64,000 nt of DNA from Niastella populi. GTDB lineage: Bacteria > Bacteroidota > Bacteroidia > Chitinophagales > Chitinophagaceae. The notes beneath the pieces were generated by a model. That model saw only the letters and a program-made list of their open reading frames with translations, searched no databases and was not told the origin of the DNA. How positions within the stretch are numbered: position 1 is the stretch's first letter; each line of letters opens with the position of its first letter. Location: NCBI RefSeq assembly GCF_002078015.1, contig NZ_LWBP01000067.1, positions 142,692 through 206,691 on the forward strand, written 5' to 3'. The translations under genes and the position numbers were made by a program. Of this stretch, positions 17,599 through 27,268 are shown piece by piece.

Positions 17599-17900
17599 CG
17601 GGGGGGTAAATATAAGTGTACAAAGGACAATCTTCGTATAAAGAAAGTTATTTTTATTTATTGTGTAAAACCCCGAAAAAAATTATTCACGCGGCATTTA
17701 TTTGCTGAATATCAAAGCCGGCGGCGCACCTGTGGGCTGAAATGCAAAAGGTTTTACTATTCCCTTGCACTGGTGATGCAAAGTTATTATCTTCCGCTTG
17801 CAAAATTTACCCTAAAAGTGCAATTACCTGCCCCTACCTGGCGTTATGGTAGATATCCATGTAATGGATTGAAGTGCAAGGTACCGTACAAACCACAAAC
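17599..17900. other. Intergenic region with helically phased TGCAA repeats
   Basis: No gene is supported in this ~300-bp gap. It contains TGCA(A) at 17743, 17766, 17777, 17799 and 17819, spaced 23, 11, 22 and 20 nt, with another at 17875. The near-whole-turn spacing suggests a cluster of binding sites for one regulator in front of the gene at 17901, but the motif is short. No TAnnTTTG promoter match was found. Confidence 0.35.
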
Positions 17901-18650
17901 ATGACAAAACTTAGATTCCTATTCCTAATTCCTATTGGTTTATCCGTGTCCGTACATGCCCAGAAAACTGACTCACTGGTTGGTAAATGGAAATATTACG
18001 ATGTTTACAACAAACAACGATACGATACTAACACCCTGAAGATAGCCAAAGAGTATTTTGGGGCTATGACCCTTTATTTCAAGCCCAACAATCATTACAA
18101 GGCTTTTGTGATGAACAATATCGATGAGGGCATCTGGAGCACCAATGATTCCTGCAGCAGGGTGAGGCTTACTTCTTACAAAGGGCACTCGAACGAATCC
18201 AGGATCATAGGCCTGAAACAGGATCAGCTCATTCTTAGTATGGGGGAAGGCGCTTTCATCATGACGCGCACCGACATCACTGAATCTGACGATATTGAGC
18301 AACCACTTCCAAACATAAAAACTGTAAAAGCTTCTAAAAGCCAGATAAGCAAAAAATGGTACCTGACCCGCCGGGTAGTTCCGGGCAGAAGTGAGGCCCA
18401 GCTTAAAATGGCCAGTAAACTCATCAAGGGCGCCTATGCCTATTTTAAAACGAATGGCGATTACGAGGCCCAGTCGATGAAGGTTACAGAAAACGGCAAA
18501 TGGGTTTTCGGTCCCGGTAATAAGTCCATTATCGTAACCATCGAAAATCAGCAACGGATCTGGAATATCAAAGCGATCAGTCCCACCAATCTTATTTTGA
18601 TAAGCGGGTATACCGAGGAAGAATGGAAGTTCTCAACCAAGTTATTATAA
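17901..18650 (+). CDS. Secreted protein with two lipocalin-like domains
   Basis: The ATG at 17901 gives 249 residues with a signal peptide (MTKLRFLFLIPIGLSVSVHA). An in-frame GTG at 17874 would push the signal peptide inward and is unlikely. The mature part has two related ~100-residue halves. Each begins with a K-W-Y/K-x element (LVGKWKYYDV near 28 and ISKKWYLTRR near 150), followed by a Y-F-K-x-N-x-x-Y strand and an I/V-W strand, the pattern of lipocalin-like beta barrels in Bacteroidota. Substrate and role are unknown. A strong terminator follows at 18682-18723. Confidence 0.7.
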   Translation: MTKLRFLFLIPIGLSVSVHAQKTDSLVGKWKYYDVYNKQRYDTNTLKIAKEYFGAMTLYFKPNNHYKAFVMNNIDEGIWSTNDSCSRVRLTSYKGHSNESRIIGLKQDQLILSMGEGAFIMTRTDITESDDIEQPLPNIKTVKASKSQISKKWYLTRRVVPGRSEAQLKMASKLIKGAYAYFKTNGDYEAQSMKVTENGKWVFGPGNKSIIVTIENQQRIWNIKAISPTNLILISGYTEEEWKFSTKLL

Positions 18651-18681
18651 GCACCCGGTAAACCGGTGAACATAATTAATC

Positions 18682-18723
18682 AGAAGAGCCATTCCGGTTT
18701 GCGGAATGGCTCTCTTCTTTTAT
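18682..18723 (+). terminator. Rho-independent terminator
   Basis: AGAGCCATTCC at 18685-18695 pairs perfectly with GGAATGGCTCT at 18703-18713 around a 7-nt loop, followed by CTTCTTTTATTT. It ends the transcript of the lipocalin-like gene. The convergent macroglobulin gene ends at 18897, so the hairpin may also stop transcription from that side, though its U-tract there is weaker. Confidence 0.85.
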
Positions 18724-18896
18724 TTATAGTCATTTTTATCTTATCAAGAGAACCATGTTTGATCTGTTGATAATTCCGCACCGGGTAACGGCTTTATCCT
18801 GTATGCATATCCGCCGGCAGGTTGTAATTCCCTTTTGAACCTGTCATTCCAGCAATCGCACCCTTGTTACAGAATTTAGCGTTCAACGTTCTGCAT

Positions 18897-21800
18897 TTAC
18901 CTTATTTCTACCTCTACCCCATCGTTCCAGTATTTGTATTCGGGCGTATAATACAGGTAGGCATTGCTGGCTTTTGCTTTGTAGGTACCCGCTATTTCCG
19001 CTTTAAGATCGAGCCGGATGGTTTTTGTTTCATCGGGCGCAAATCCCATCCAGTACAACACCAGGTAATTATCGAAAATTTCATAATAGGCCACCTGGTC
19101 TTTTTCCATCAGTTCTTTCAACTGCCAGGGTTGTACCGATAAACCCGCAGGTATGCCTATTTTGGCAATGGCCATTGGCTGCAACAGGTTTTTGGTGTTG
19201 GTGACCCCGATATCCATCCGCATGGTTTCACCCACTTTTGTTTGAGCAGCCGCCAGCCTGGTCGTAAGCTTAAGCTCCGCTTTTTCGCTGTTTGGCGGTG
19301 TAAACGTGTTGTACGCTACCTGCAGACTATAGGGCACAGCGGAAGCCTGTTCCTGGAATTGAATACCGAATACGTTCTTACCTTCATTAACAACCGCATT
19401 AAAAGTACTGTCGGTACCAACAGTGGTTTCGTTCATTGTAAATGTAATTTGCGGGTTCTCGCTTACTTTACTTATAAGCTTTGAATATTCAACGATCGCT
19501 TTTAACGCCAGCACCGTGGCCTGTGTTGATCCATAGCCATAATAAGATTTTTCGGTAAGTACCTTCGTTATCAGGTTGGCTATTATACCTATCTCTGCCG
19601 GGGGTTCACGCATCAATGCAAGCGCATAGAGCGCAGCGGTTTCGACCCGCAATGAGGCGTCGCGCGAATTCACCACACTGGTTTGCGAAGCAAGGCCATT
19701 CTTTTGATAAGCCGTTTGCAGCGCATCCATCAGCAGCCGGTAATCACCGGTTCTTTTCATATTCGAAGCGGCCAGTGCCATCATGGCCATCTTGTAACCA
19801 TCGCTACATTCCAATGCATGTTTAAAAGCCGCCTCGTATTCGGGTACGATCTCTTTGCCAATACCGGCCTGCGTCAATGCATATACAATGTAAATGTTGG
19901 CAATCTTGTCAGGCACAGAAGCAAAACGGTCGTACCCGCCTGATGATAATTTAAAGGAACCATTGCCATCGCGGCGCCTTAACAGAAATGCCTTTGTTCT
20001 TTCGAGCATCTTTTTATTTACATCGACAAACTCCTGCATATCGGTGAACTCGAGCAACCCATAAGCGGTTAGCGCTTCATGCGGCGGCGTTTTGCCAAAC
20101 CATTCAAAACCATCCATAGCCGTTTCAAAACCAATCAATCGCCGGTAGCCTTTCTCAATGTAATCAAGCGCTTTTTTTTCTACGGCGGGGTTTACTATTT
20201 TCGATTCACGCAGGTATTTCAGAATAAAAACATTCGGATAGGTGGAAGAAGATGTTTGCTCAAAACAACCATAAGGCTCCCGCAGCATAGACTCTATACC
20301 ATCGAGCAGTTGTCCTTCCAGTGTTTTAAACAACTTCAGTTCGGTGCGTATACTGCCGGCCATTGCATTATTGATTGTAAACTCATGCAGCCCCGTTCTG
20401 TTGCCCGACAGGGTTTCTATTACCGGAAATCCTTTTTCGGCAACCGTTACAGGCAGCTTTACCGTTTCTGTTCTTTGACCGGTTTCAACCACAAACTCAA
20501 TAATACCGGTATCGGCAGCCATTGCTTTTATGGGTATCAGCAATTGCTGCGAACTGTCGGCCGGTAACCGGATAGTACCGGGAAATGAGCCCGTTTTCAA
20601 CCCCGGAGGCAACGTTACAGTCACGCGAACGGTAGCGTCCTGTATACTGTTATTTTTTATGACCAGCGGTATCAGCGCATGATCGCCAACTGATAAATAA
20701 GGCGGAATTTTGGCATCTACCTGTAATGCGTTCTTTGTAATATAGGTATGTTCTGCCCGGCCGGCCTTTCCATTATAACCGATGCCTTCGGCAATGGCTC
20801 TGAAAGTAGTATTGGCATCCGAATTATAAAACTCCACCCGGGCTGTGCCCGTCTTATCAGTTTGTATAACCGGGTTCCAGTAAATGGTTTCTCTGAAATC
20901 GGTGCGCGCCTGCGGATAGATAGAAAGATATTTGGGTGCATAAAACCGCCGGGCAGCTTTAAATGCAGGCCCATCGGCTGTACGTACCACCTGTGAAGCA
21001 AAATATTCCGTTGCAGGCAGATCGATGCGGAACCCGCCATATTTTGTCTTTTTAGTAGATACGATAATAACGCCAAAAGCGGCGCGGCTTCCATATATAG
21101 CTGTGGCCGTAGCGTCTTTCAAAATTTCTATGTTGTCTATATCACCTGCTTCCAGCGCGGTGAGGCGATAATGTGCGGCCGGTACGCCGTCAATTATAAT
21201 AAGGGGTTCCTTGCCTGATGCTATTGAATTGACGCCACGGATCTTTACATTTTCGGCTGTTCCTGCAATTCCATTTACCGGGGTTATATTCAAACCAGCC
21301 ACCCGGCCCTGCAGCGCTGTTAAAACGTTGGGTGCAATACCGGCACCCTTAAATATGCCTATATTTCCTGTGCTCAGGCCTTTTGTTGAAGTTCCATAAG
21401 CGATAACAACAACCTCATCGAGCTTGCCAGGTTTTATATTATCAAACAAACCCGTCATTGGCTGTTTCTCTTTATCAGCCGCCTGCGGCGCCATTAATTG
21501 CCTTACCCGTGTAGTAGGCGATAGTGGCACAACGGCATCTCCATTGCCTTTTGTATACAGGAGTTGGCTGCCATCGCCTTTTTTGATGGGATTATAACCA
21601 ATGCCATTTTGCGTTATTTTGATATTTATTTTTTCTCTTTTATTGTATGATTGGGCAATTACATAATAATCACTTTTCGGGTAAAGCTGTGAAAAAAAGA
21701 ACACGCCGTCGTCGCCGGTCTTATACAGGATGGCCCTGCCGCCAGTGACATGATGCACGAGGAATACGGAAGCCTTAACCGGTTTTTGTTTAGTATTTAC

Positions 21801-23441
21801 GACAACCCCGCTTAGCACATGCGGCTGATCGGGTTGAAAAACCAGGTCGCCGTTTTCTTCCACCGCGGTAGTATAATCGAAATACCGGTAACCGTGCGTA
21901 AGCATAACGAGATCAAGCGCTGCAGCCGCAAGCGGCTCTTCTTTTTTGAAATAGAAATTCGGTTCTTCTATCTTCCCTTTCAATTCTGAGCTCATCAATA
22001 ACCAGGAAAGGATATTATCCTGCCGGTCATCGGCGAGGGTCCATAATTTGTCATCCAGCACGGCGAGTGATAAATTAGCCGGCACCGGGTTCCCCATTTC
22101 ATCAAACGTTTTCAATGTTAGGGTAACTTTTTCGCGGGGCAAATATTTGGGTTTATCCGTGCTAATGCCTACTTGCAGGTTCTTTTGACCGTTCAGAAAG
22201 ATCAGCCGCTCCGCTACCGGTAAATTATCATCGGTAAATAATGTGAACCGCGCAATTCCGGCCGGGAACTTATTATTATCGATGGCGATCGTATTTTCAC
22301 CAGCCTGCACGGTTATCTTCTCAGTATAACAAGGGGTATTCTTGGTTTGCGCTACCAGCAACACCTCTCTTATTTGGGTAGAAGCTATTTTAACCGTCAA
22401 CTCTTTACTATCGGCATTGGTAATCTTCATGACCATACCATGTGCCGATGCCGGCGGCAGGGGGAATGGTTGTTTAATATTCGCCGGCGTGGTAATAGCG
22501 GCGCTATAGATTTCGTTCTTTTGCGGCGTAAAAGTAAACTTTCCCATCCCAAAACGCAGGCTTTCAAAAGCGGCTACTTTATTACCCCGGCTGTCAAGTA
22601 CCGCCCCTTTTACATCAACCGGTTTTCCATGTTCGTTTACTGCCCTGAACGCCATATTACCGGTAATTCCCTGTACCAGGGTTCCGCCTTCGGGCATAAA
22701 CTGCAGATCGATCTTATTAAGCACAATGGGAATACTTCTTGAAACCGATTCGGTATAGGCATCGTAATGAACGGTGATGTTCAACAACCCATCGGTAGTG
22801 TTTAGTGTTTTTGGAAGTGAAAAACGCAGCAGGGCCTTTCCCCGGTCATCGGTTTGAAAAATATCTGATCGTACTACTTCACCACCAATTGATACCTTAA
22901 AGCTGGCCACTTGATTACGTATGGGCAGGTTATCGAGATTGCGCATGGAGAAATCGGCTTTTACCTCATCACCAGCGCCATAACCTTTTTCGGGAAAGTC
23001 GAGTTTCATCAATACCCGCGGCGCTATCACTTTCATCAACGTGATCTCCTTTACAAAAATGGTATTTTCATTTTCATTACGCATCCAGGTGGTATAGGCT
23101 TTAATTTTATACATACCGCCGGGCGCCTCTTCGCTAAAATCAAAAGAACCTTCGGCGTAACCGTTCTCTATTCCATAATTCATCTTCTGCACTACATTTC
23201 CCGAAGGACCCAGTATTTCTGTATAAACTACATTGCTAAGGAACGTTGGTCGCTGGCTGTTGGCATTAACCACATATATTTTGAAATACATGGTTTCGCC
23301 GGGGTTAAAAAAAACATGGCTGGTTTGCACATATACTTTTTCCTTCGTGTCGGCATACTGTATCTTTTGCGCCATACACAATACCGGATGTAAAGAGGCC
23401 ATGCTCAGTAACAGCAAACAAATATTTATCGTTTTTTTCAT
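18897..23441 (-). CDS. Alpha-2-macroglobulin-like protein with an internal TonB plug domain
   Basis: The protein has 1514 residues; the ATG at 23441 starts a signal peptide (MKKTINICLLLLSMASLHPV). An MG2-type macroglobulin domain comes first (VYVQTSHVFFNPGETMYFKI), with further MG domains to ~530 and a carboxypeptidase-regulatory-like domain at ~537-620. Residues ~672-800 are a SusC-type TonB plug: DEVVVIAYG, LQGRVAGLNI, IRGVNSI, IIIDGVP and IEILKDATATAIYGSRA. Then come the A2M domain, the thioester-bearing alpha-toroid with GCFEQ at 1058-1062, and a C-terminal receptor-like domain. There is no beta barrel after the plug. The start lies 4 nt after the stop of the upstream barrel gene, so the two are probably translationally coupled. 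The thioester suggests covalent capture of a protease or protein; how the plug acts is unknown. Confidence 0.88.
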   Translation of the reverse strand: MKKTINICLLLLSMASLHPVLCMAQKIQYADTKEKVYVQTSHVFFNPGETMYFKIYVVNANSQRPTFLSNVVYTEILGPSGNVVQKMNYGIENGYAEGSFDFSEEAPGGMYKIKAYTTWMRNENENTIFVKEITLMKVIAPRVLMKLDFPEKGYGAGDEVKADFSMRNLDNLPIRNQVASFKVSIGGEVVRSDIFQTDDRGKALLRFSLPKTLNTTDGLLNITVHYDAYTESVSRSIPIVLNKIDLQFMPEGGTLVQGITGNMAFRAVNEHGKPVDVKGAVLDSRGNKVAAFESLRFGMGKFTFTPQKNEIYSAAITTPANIKQPFPLPPASAHGMVMKITNADSKELTVKIASTQIREVLLVAQTKNTPCYTEKITVQAGENTIAIDNNKFPAGIARFTLFTDDNLPVAERLIFLNGQKNLQVGISTDKPKYLPREKVTLTLKTFDEMGNPVPANLSLAVLDDKLWTLADDRQDNILSWLLMSSELKGKIEEPNFYFKKEEPLAAAALDLVMLTHGYRYFDYTTAVEENGDLVFQPDQPHVLSGVVVNTKQKPVKASVFLVHHVTGGRAILYKTGDDGVFFFSQLYPKSDYYVIAQSYNKREKINIKITQNGIGYNPIKKGDGSQLLYTKGNGDAVVPLSPTTRVRQLMAPQAADKEKQPMTGLFDNIKPGKLDEVVVIAYGTSTKGLSTGNIGIFKGAGIAPNVLTALQGRVAGLNITPVNGIAGTAENVKIRGVNSIASGKEPLIIIDGVPAAHYRLTALEAGDIDNIEILKDATATAIYGSRAAFGVIIVSTKKTKYGGFRIDLPATEYFASQVVRTADGPAFKAARRFYAPKYLSIYPQARTDFRETIYWNPVIQTDKTGTARVEFYNSDANTTFRAIAEGIGYNGKAGRAEHTYITKNALQVDAKIPPYLSVGDHALIPLVIKNNSIQDATVRVTVTLPPGLKTGSFPGTIRLPADSSQQLLIPIKAMAADTGIIEFVVETGQRTETVKLPVTVAEKGFPVIETLSGNRTGLHEFTINNAMAGSIRTELKLFKTLEGQLLDGIESMLREPYGCFEQTSSSTYPNVFILKYLRESKIVNPAVEKKALDYIEKGYRRLIGFETAMDGFEWFGKTPPHEALTAYGLLEFTDMQEFVDVNKKMLERTKAFLLRRRDGNGSFKLSSGGYDRFASVPDKIANIYIVYALTQAGIGKEIVPEYEAAFKHALECSDGYKMAMMALAASNMKRTGDYRLLMDALQTAYQKNGLASQTSVVNSRDASLRVETAALYALALMREPPAEIGIIANLITKVLTEKSYYGYGSTQATVLALKAIVEYSKLISKVSENPQITFTMNETTVGTDSTFNAVVNEGKNVFGIQFQEQASAVPYSLQVAYNTFTPPNSEKAELKLTTRLAAAQTKVGETMRMDIGVTNTKNLLQPMAIAKIGIPAGLSVQPWQLKELMEKDQVAYYEIFDNYLVLYWMGFAPDETKTIRLDLKAEIAGTYKAKASNAYLYYTPEYKYWNDGVEVEIR

Positions 23442-23445
23442 AACG

Positions 23446-25974
23446 TTAGAATTGAATGGAGATGCTACAACCAAATGATTTTACAGAAGGAAGATTGAAA
23501 AAGTCGAGACCGGCGGCGCCCGGCAGATCATACAGCAGTTGATTGGGATCGGCGCCTTTGTAGGAAGAGTAAAGAACAAGGTTTTGTGCGTACAGGTTTA
23601 TTACCAGTTGCCGCTCATACTTTCCAAGCTTTAGTTTATAACCTACATTGATATTGTTCAACCGCAGCACATTGGCTTCCTGTATATATTCTTCCCCTAT
23701 GCCACTGTGACCGTAGCGCGTCCAGCGGCTTTGCTCAACCGGTTTGTTTACATCATAAAAACTTACCGGTTGGGTATTGGGTTGTTTATCCTGCAATACA
23801 CCGGCGAAAATATAACCTGTTGTATTTCTCGATTCGGCAGAAGAAGCCGAGCGGCCGTAATAGTCGAGCATGGCCTGCGTACCATTCCAGATCTGCCCCC
23901 CTTTACGCCACTCCCAGCAAAGACCGATCGAGAACATTTTCCAGGTGGCGTCATTAATCATCTTCATTACAAAATCAGGGATAGGGTTACCGATCACGGT
24001 AGGTGTATTGTTCACCAGCGGGAATCCGTCGTTGCCAATAAGGATATTATTATTTGCATCGCGTTGATAAGCGGTGCCAACGATACTGCCCAGTGCTGCG
24101 CCTTTTACAATAGCGGTATGTATATTGCTGAACCCGGCAAGGGGAGTATAGTCGTAGCCGGTATTTACAGCTGTTACTTTACTTCTATTAACGAAATAAG
24201 AGATGGTATTTTCCGTATTGAAGTACCGGTTGCTGGTCCTGCCGGTGAACCCCACCTCTACGCCGCTATTGCGGTGGGCGGCTATATTCCTGAGCACAAG
24301 TTGATTGTTTTCCATTACCGGAAAAACATCGTTGGCGGTTGTACGGCTAAATATATTCCCATACAGCACATGCCCTTTATATCCCAGCTCAACACGCCCA
24401 TTCCATTCATTGTGTTGTATCGCCTTCAACCCATCAAAGCCTTTTACTTCGGTTACAGGAAAGAACTGAAAAGCCTGTTGGATATTAAGTTGTAGTAAAC
24501 TGTTTGTCGAATAAGACCGCCCAACGGGAAGCTCGCTATTGAACCGGTTCCAGGAACCGCTTAATTTGAAGAAATAATAATCGCGGCCTGAATTATTCCC
24601 CCATCGTACAGCCCCGCTTACATGGGGAAGAAAATAATTATTGTTGCTGACGGTGTTGGAAACATACATTTTATTGGCAAGCTTCAGTACAAGGTCCCAA
24701 TTATATGGCTTGTACGAAATATCATAAAAAAGCGAAGCTTCCTGTGCAGAACGCTGGTAACGCCATGCAGCGGGCAGGCTGTACCTGATGACCGACCGGT
24801 TGTTTGCAAATTTATAATGCGTACCTGCCGTATTGATCAGTCTGTAATCATCGAAGTGAATATCGTAAGAGGCGGTGGCGTCAAGCAAATACGAAACGTC
24901 TTTTAGGTTACGGTCAACAGTAATACCGGTTGGAAAATATACGCTGCCCGGCTTATACCCTTCGCGGCTTAGTTGATACAGGTGTTCAACAGACTGGGTA
25001 AGCTTGAATTTGAACAGGTCGGTTTTCTTTTCCACTATCAAACTACCGGTTTGATGTGTTTGTACAAACCGGTTGCCGTTATTCAATAGCAGGTAAATAG
25101 CATTATCGGCAACCGGACTGTAAGTTTGCGGCACATTGGGTTGGCGGGCGTTGTGAACATTATCAAAACTTACCGGCGTCAGCATCGCATTCTGATAAAC
25201 GCGGTTCAAAAACCCGTTCCGGTTAGTATTAGATAATTCATCCCGCAAAAAACTATAACCTGCGGTAATACTCAGCTTTTTAAGGTTAGCATCCAACGTA
25301 GCCGATGCATTACGTGAAGTATTTTTATTGTATTTGATAAAGGTGTTTTCTGTGGAATGCCCCAGCCTGAATGTTGTACTGTACAAAACATTACCGGCAG
25401 ATCTTATTCGTGCGTTCAACCGTAATGATTGCAACAACATAGATGCCGTTCTGAAAACAGGGTTGTTATAATTATTAGCCGAACGGCCATTTCCCGTACC
25501 GGCCGCCACCAGTTTTCCGTTGGCATCGTAAGCATAATTGCCGCCATCGTATTCCAGGGACTGCGCTGCCGGCCCATAACTGAACGGTTCGCCTGTTTCA
25601 GCGCCACGCCATACAAGGGCGCCATTTTCTGACCTACCCTGTACGTATTGGTTTTGTACGGCCGGCAACCGGTTGATGCGTTTAACTTCAACCCGCGTAT
25701 TGAATTGTCCGGTCAGGTACAGCACCTTTTGATACTCAGGCTGAATGGTGAGCACGCCCTGTTTTATTCTGATGCGGCCTACCGTGAAGCCGTAATACGC
25801 TTTATTCAATAACAAATGCGCTTGCGAAAAATTATTCATGGTATCGGGCATGAACTTCATTACAGGCAAGGTATCTGCCTGTATCAGTTCCAGGTAATCT
25901 TTCGATAAAACGGGGGTCACTTCCTGCGAATAAGCGATCACAGGGAACAGGAGTACCAATAGCAGTCGTTTCAC
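23446..25974 (-). CDS. SusC-like outer-membrane beta barrel lacking the plug domain
   Basis: The protein has 842 residues, starts at an unusual GTG (25972-25974; an in-frame stop lies three codons upstream) and has a signal peptide (MKRLLLVLLFPVIAYS). After ~75 residues the sequence enters the region that follows the plug in SusC/RagA receptors (NRLPAVQNQYVQG, SYGPA, LEYDG). It runs through the barrel to a canonical end: ANVLRLNNINVGYKL, YAQNLVLYSSYKGADPN, and a C-terminal Phe. The plug segment with its DGVP and IEILKDA motifs is absent here but present in the next gene. The two genes are separated by 4 nt. As a plugless barrel it would be open unless plugged in trans. No SusD gene is nearby. 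Confidence 0.85.
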   Translation of the reverse strand: MKRLLLVLLFPVIAYSQEVTPVLSKDYLELIQADTLPVMKFMPDTMNNFSQAHLLLNKAYYGFTVGRIRIKQGVLTIQPEYQKVLYLTGQFNTRVEVKRINRLPAVQNQYVQGRSENGALVWRGAETGEPFSYGPAAQSLEYDGGNYAYDANGKLVAAGTGNGRSANNYNNPVFRTASMLLQSLRLNARIRSAGNVLYSTTFRLGHSTENTFIKYNKNTSRNASATLDANLKKLSITAGYSFLRDELSNTNRNGFLNRVYQNAMLTPVSFDNVHNARQPNVPQTYSPVADNAIYLLLNNGNRFVQTHQTGSLIVEKKTDLFKFKLTQSVEHLYQLSREGYKPGSVYFPTGITVDRNLKDVSYLLDATASYDIHFDDYRLINTAGTHYKFANNRSVIRYSLPAAWRYQRSAQEASLFYDISYKPYNWDLVLKLANKMYVSNTVSNNNYFLPHVSGAVRWGNNSGRDYYFFKLSGSWNRFNSELPVGRSYSTNSLLQLNIQQAFQFFPVTEVKGFDGLKAIQHNEWNGRVELGYKGHVLYGNIFSRTTANDVFPVMENNQLVLRNIAAHRNSGVEVGFTGRTSNRYFNTENTISYFVNRSKVTAVNTGYDYTPLAGFSNIHTAIVKGAALGSIVGTAYQRDANNNILIGNDGFPLVNNTPTVIGNPIPDFVMKMINDATWKMFSIGLCWEWRKGGQIWNGTQAMLDYYGRSASSAESRNTTGYIFAGVLQDKQPNTQPVSFYDVNKPVEQSRWTRYGHSGIGEEYIQEANVLRLNNINVGYKLKLGKYERQLVINLYAQNLVLYSSYKGADPNQLLYDLPGAAGLDFFNLPSVKSFGCSISIQF

Positions 25975-26118
25975 GTACAGTTATTTTATGGTCAATTATT
26001 CTGGCATTTCAATAACTGGATGCGACCGTTTCGGGGATTACATAAAATGGGAATAAAAAATTAATCAGAAGAGGTTTTTACCGGTGACCGGAGCTTAGCC
26101 ATTCAAGCCTTATAGCTT

Positions 26119-26151
26119 GTTAACCAGTCAACTCGTCAACTCGTCAACTGA
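26119..26151. repeat. GTTGACGA-type tandem array at the PorP gene 3' end
   Basis: TCAACTCG units (GTTGACGA read on the minus strand) are repeated about three times and run straight into the stop codon of the PorP-like gene at 26152. The same unit occurs at 47101-47170 and 58384-58421. It shows no spacers and is not a CRISPR array. Confidence 0.75.
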
Positions 26152-27186
26152 TCACCATATCTTCAAAGGGCACTCCACTTTCTCGAGGCTCTCTGCCAGT
26201 CTTTTCCATAAGCCTGTATAGGAGAGCGATAATTCAAAACCGCCCCTGAACTGTGATGCGGTAGTGAGTTTGCTGATATTGACATCATAACTAAGCCCGA
26301 TGCTCAACTGATGGGTGTACAACTTTATTATAGGAATAAACGCATCTTTCCAACGGAATGCACCGCCCACCGCAACAGATAAACTTCCTTCTTCACCATT
26401 CTCATCAAAACAATGGGTATACAGTCCCCCACCCTGCAACAGCTGGTTGCCGCCCTGGATGAACAGGTCGGTATAAAAAACGATCTTATCCATATTGTTG
26501 ATCCATGCAGACAGCCCGCCATTCAATCCCCATTTCCGGTTCAGCCGAACATCGTAGTCTTTTGTAAAGGCGATCTGCGGTTCCGTAATATGAAACAACC
26601 CGCCGCCTACATACATGCTTACATTATTGGTTACATTCGTTTTGAAACTTACGCCAACCGATGCATCCCAATAGGTAAAACCCGTACTGCCGAATTGCTG
26701 CCGGGTAGGGTTCGAAACACTGTAGGCGCCATTCACATACTGATCATCGAAGCGCAACTTCGAAACATCAAAATGTTCGTTGACGGCCCCGCCCATAAAT
26801 GCCAGCGAAAGAAAGGTAGTTTTATCGTCATTCAGTAATTTATGATAATTAACAACGGGAAATACCTGCGTGCGTTGCAGTTTTGAATCACCCGCCACGT
26901 CATTGGTTACCTGTAAACCGGTGGTTATAAAATCGCCTGTCGAAAACCCGCGCAGCATTTTACATTCTGCGCTCAAGCCCATTGTCCGGTATGGAACCGT
27001 TACGCTTTGCCATTGATTGCGGTAGGCGCCCGTAAACCGCATATTCCCATTAAAGATGCCTGCCAGCGCCGGGTTGCGCATCAACGGGAATTCATAGAAT
27101 TGCGAAAAGTGAATATCCTGGCCTTTCGCTACAGATACATGAAAGACCAGGTATATAAAAATACAACGGCGTAAATATGGGTACAT
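26152..27186 (-). CDS. PorP/SprF-family type IX secretion-associated membrane protein
   Basis: The protein has 344 residues with an N-terminal signal peptide (ends ...HVSVAKG). Directly after it comes QDIHFSQFYEFPLMRNPALAG, the hallmark beginning of PorP/SprF proteins, followed by GAYRNQW. The rest is rich in alternating aromatic strands, as expected for an outer-membrane beta barrel. SprF in Flavobacterium is needed for secretion of its neighbouring type B cargo, and genes of this family usually sit directly downstream of such a cargo. Here the gene is 82 bp downstream of the type B cargo at 27269-29275 on the same strand, so this protein is probably dedicated to that cargo. Confidence 0.9.
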   Translation of the reverse strand: MYPYLRRCIFIYLVFHVSVAKGQDIHFSQFYEFPLMRNPALAGIFNGNMRFTGAYRNQWQSVTVPYRTMGLSAECKMLRGFSTGDFITTGLQVTNDVAGDSKLQRTQVFPVVNYHKLLNDDKTTFLSLAFMGGAVNEHFDVSKLRFDDQYVNGAYSVSNPTRQQFGSTGFTYWDASVGVSFKTNVTNNVSMYVGGGLFHITEPQIAFTKDYDVRLNRKWGLNGGLSAWINNMDKIVFYTDLFIQGGNQLLQGGGLYTHCFDENGEEGSLSVAVGGAFRWKDAFIPIIKLYTHQLSIGLSYDVNISKLTTASQFRGGFELSLSYTGLWKRLAESLEKVECPLKIW

Positions 27187-27236
27187 ACAAATGAATTGTT
27201 CAGTTCATTGGTTTTTTCCGACTTGCCAGGCTGCAC

Positions 27237-27268
27237 TGCCTTCCGCGTTCCGCGTTGAGCGTTCCGCA
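27237..27268. repeat. GCGTTCCGC-type short array after the cargo stop codon
   Basis: TTCCGCGTTCCGCGTTGAGC and a further GCGTTCCGC copy lie immediately downstream of the minus-strand stop at 27269-27271. It is another stop-adjacent array, with a unit different from the others in the window. Confidence 0.55.

Noticed and set aside
18897..23441. Complete TonB-dependent receptor
   Set aside because: Only the plug is present; the rest of the protein is macroglobulin-like and no barrel follows the plug.
23707..24495. Long open frame (262 codons) on the plus strand inside the barrel gene
   Set aside because: It is antisense to a well-supported SusC-like barrel, has no recognisable domain, and is a codon-usage shadow like those opposite other long genes.
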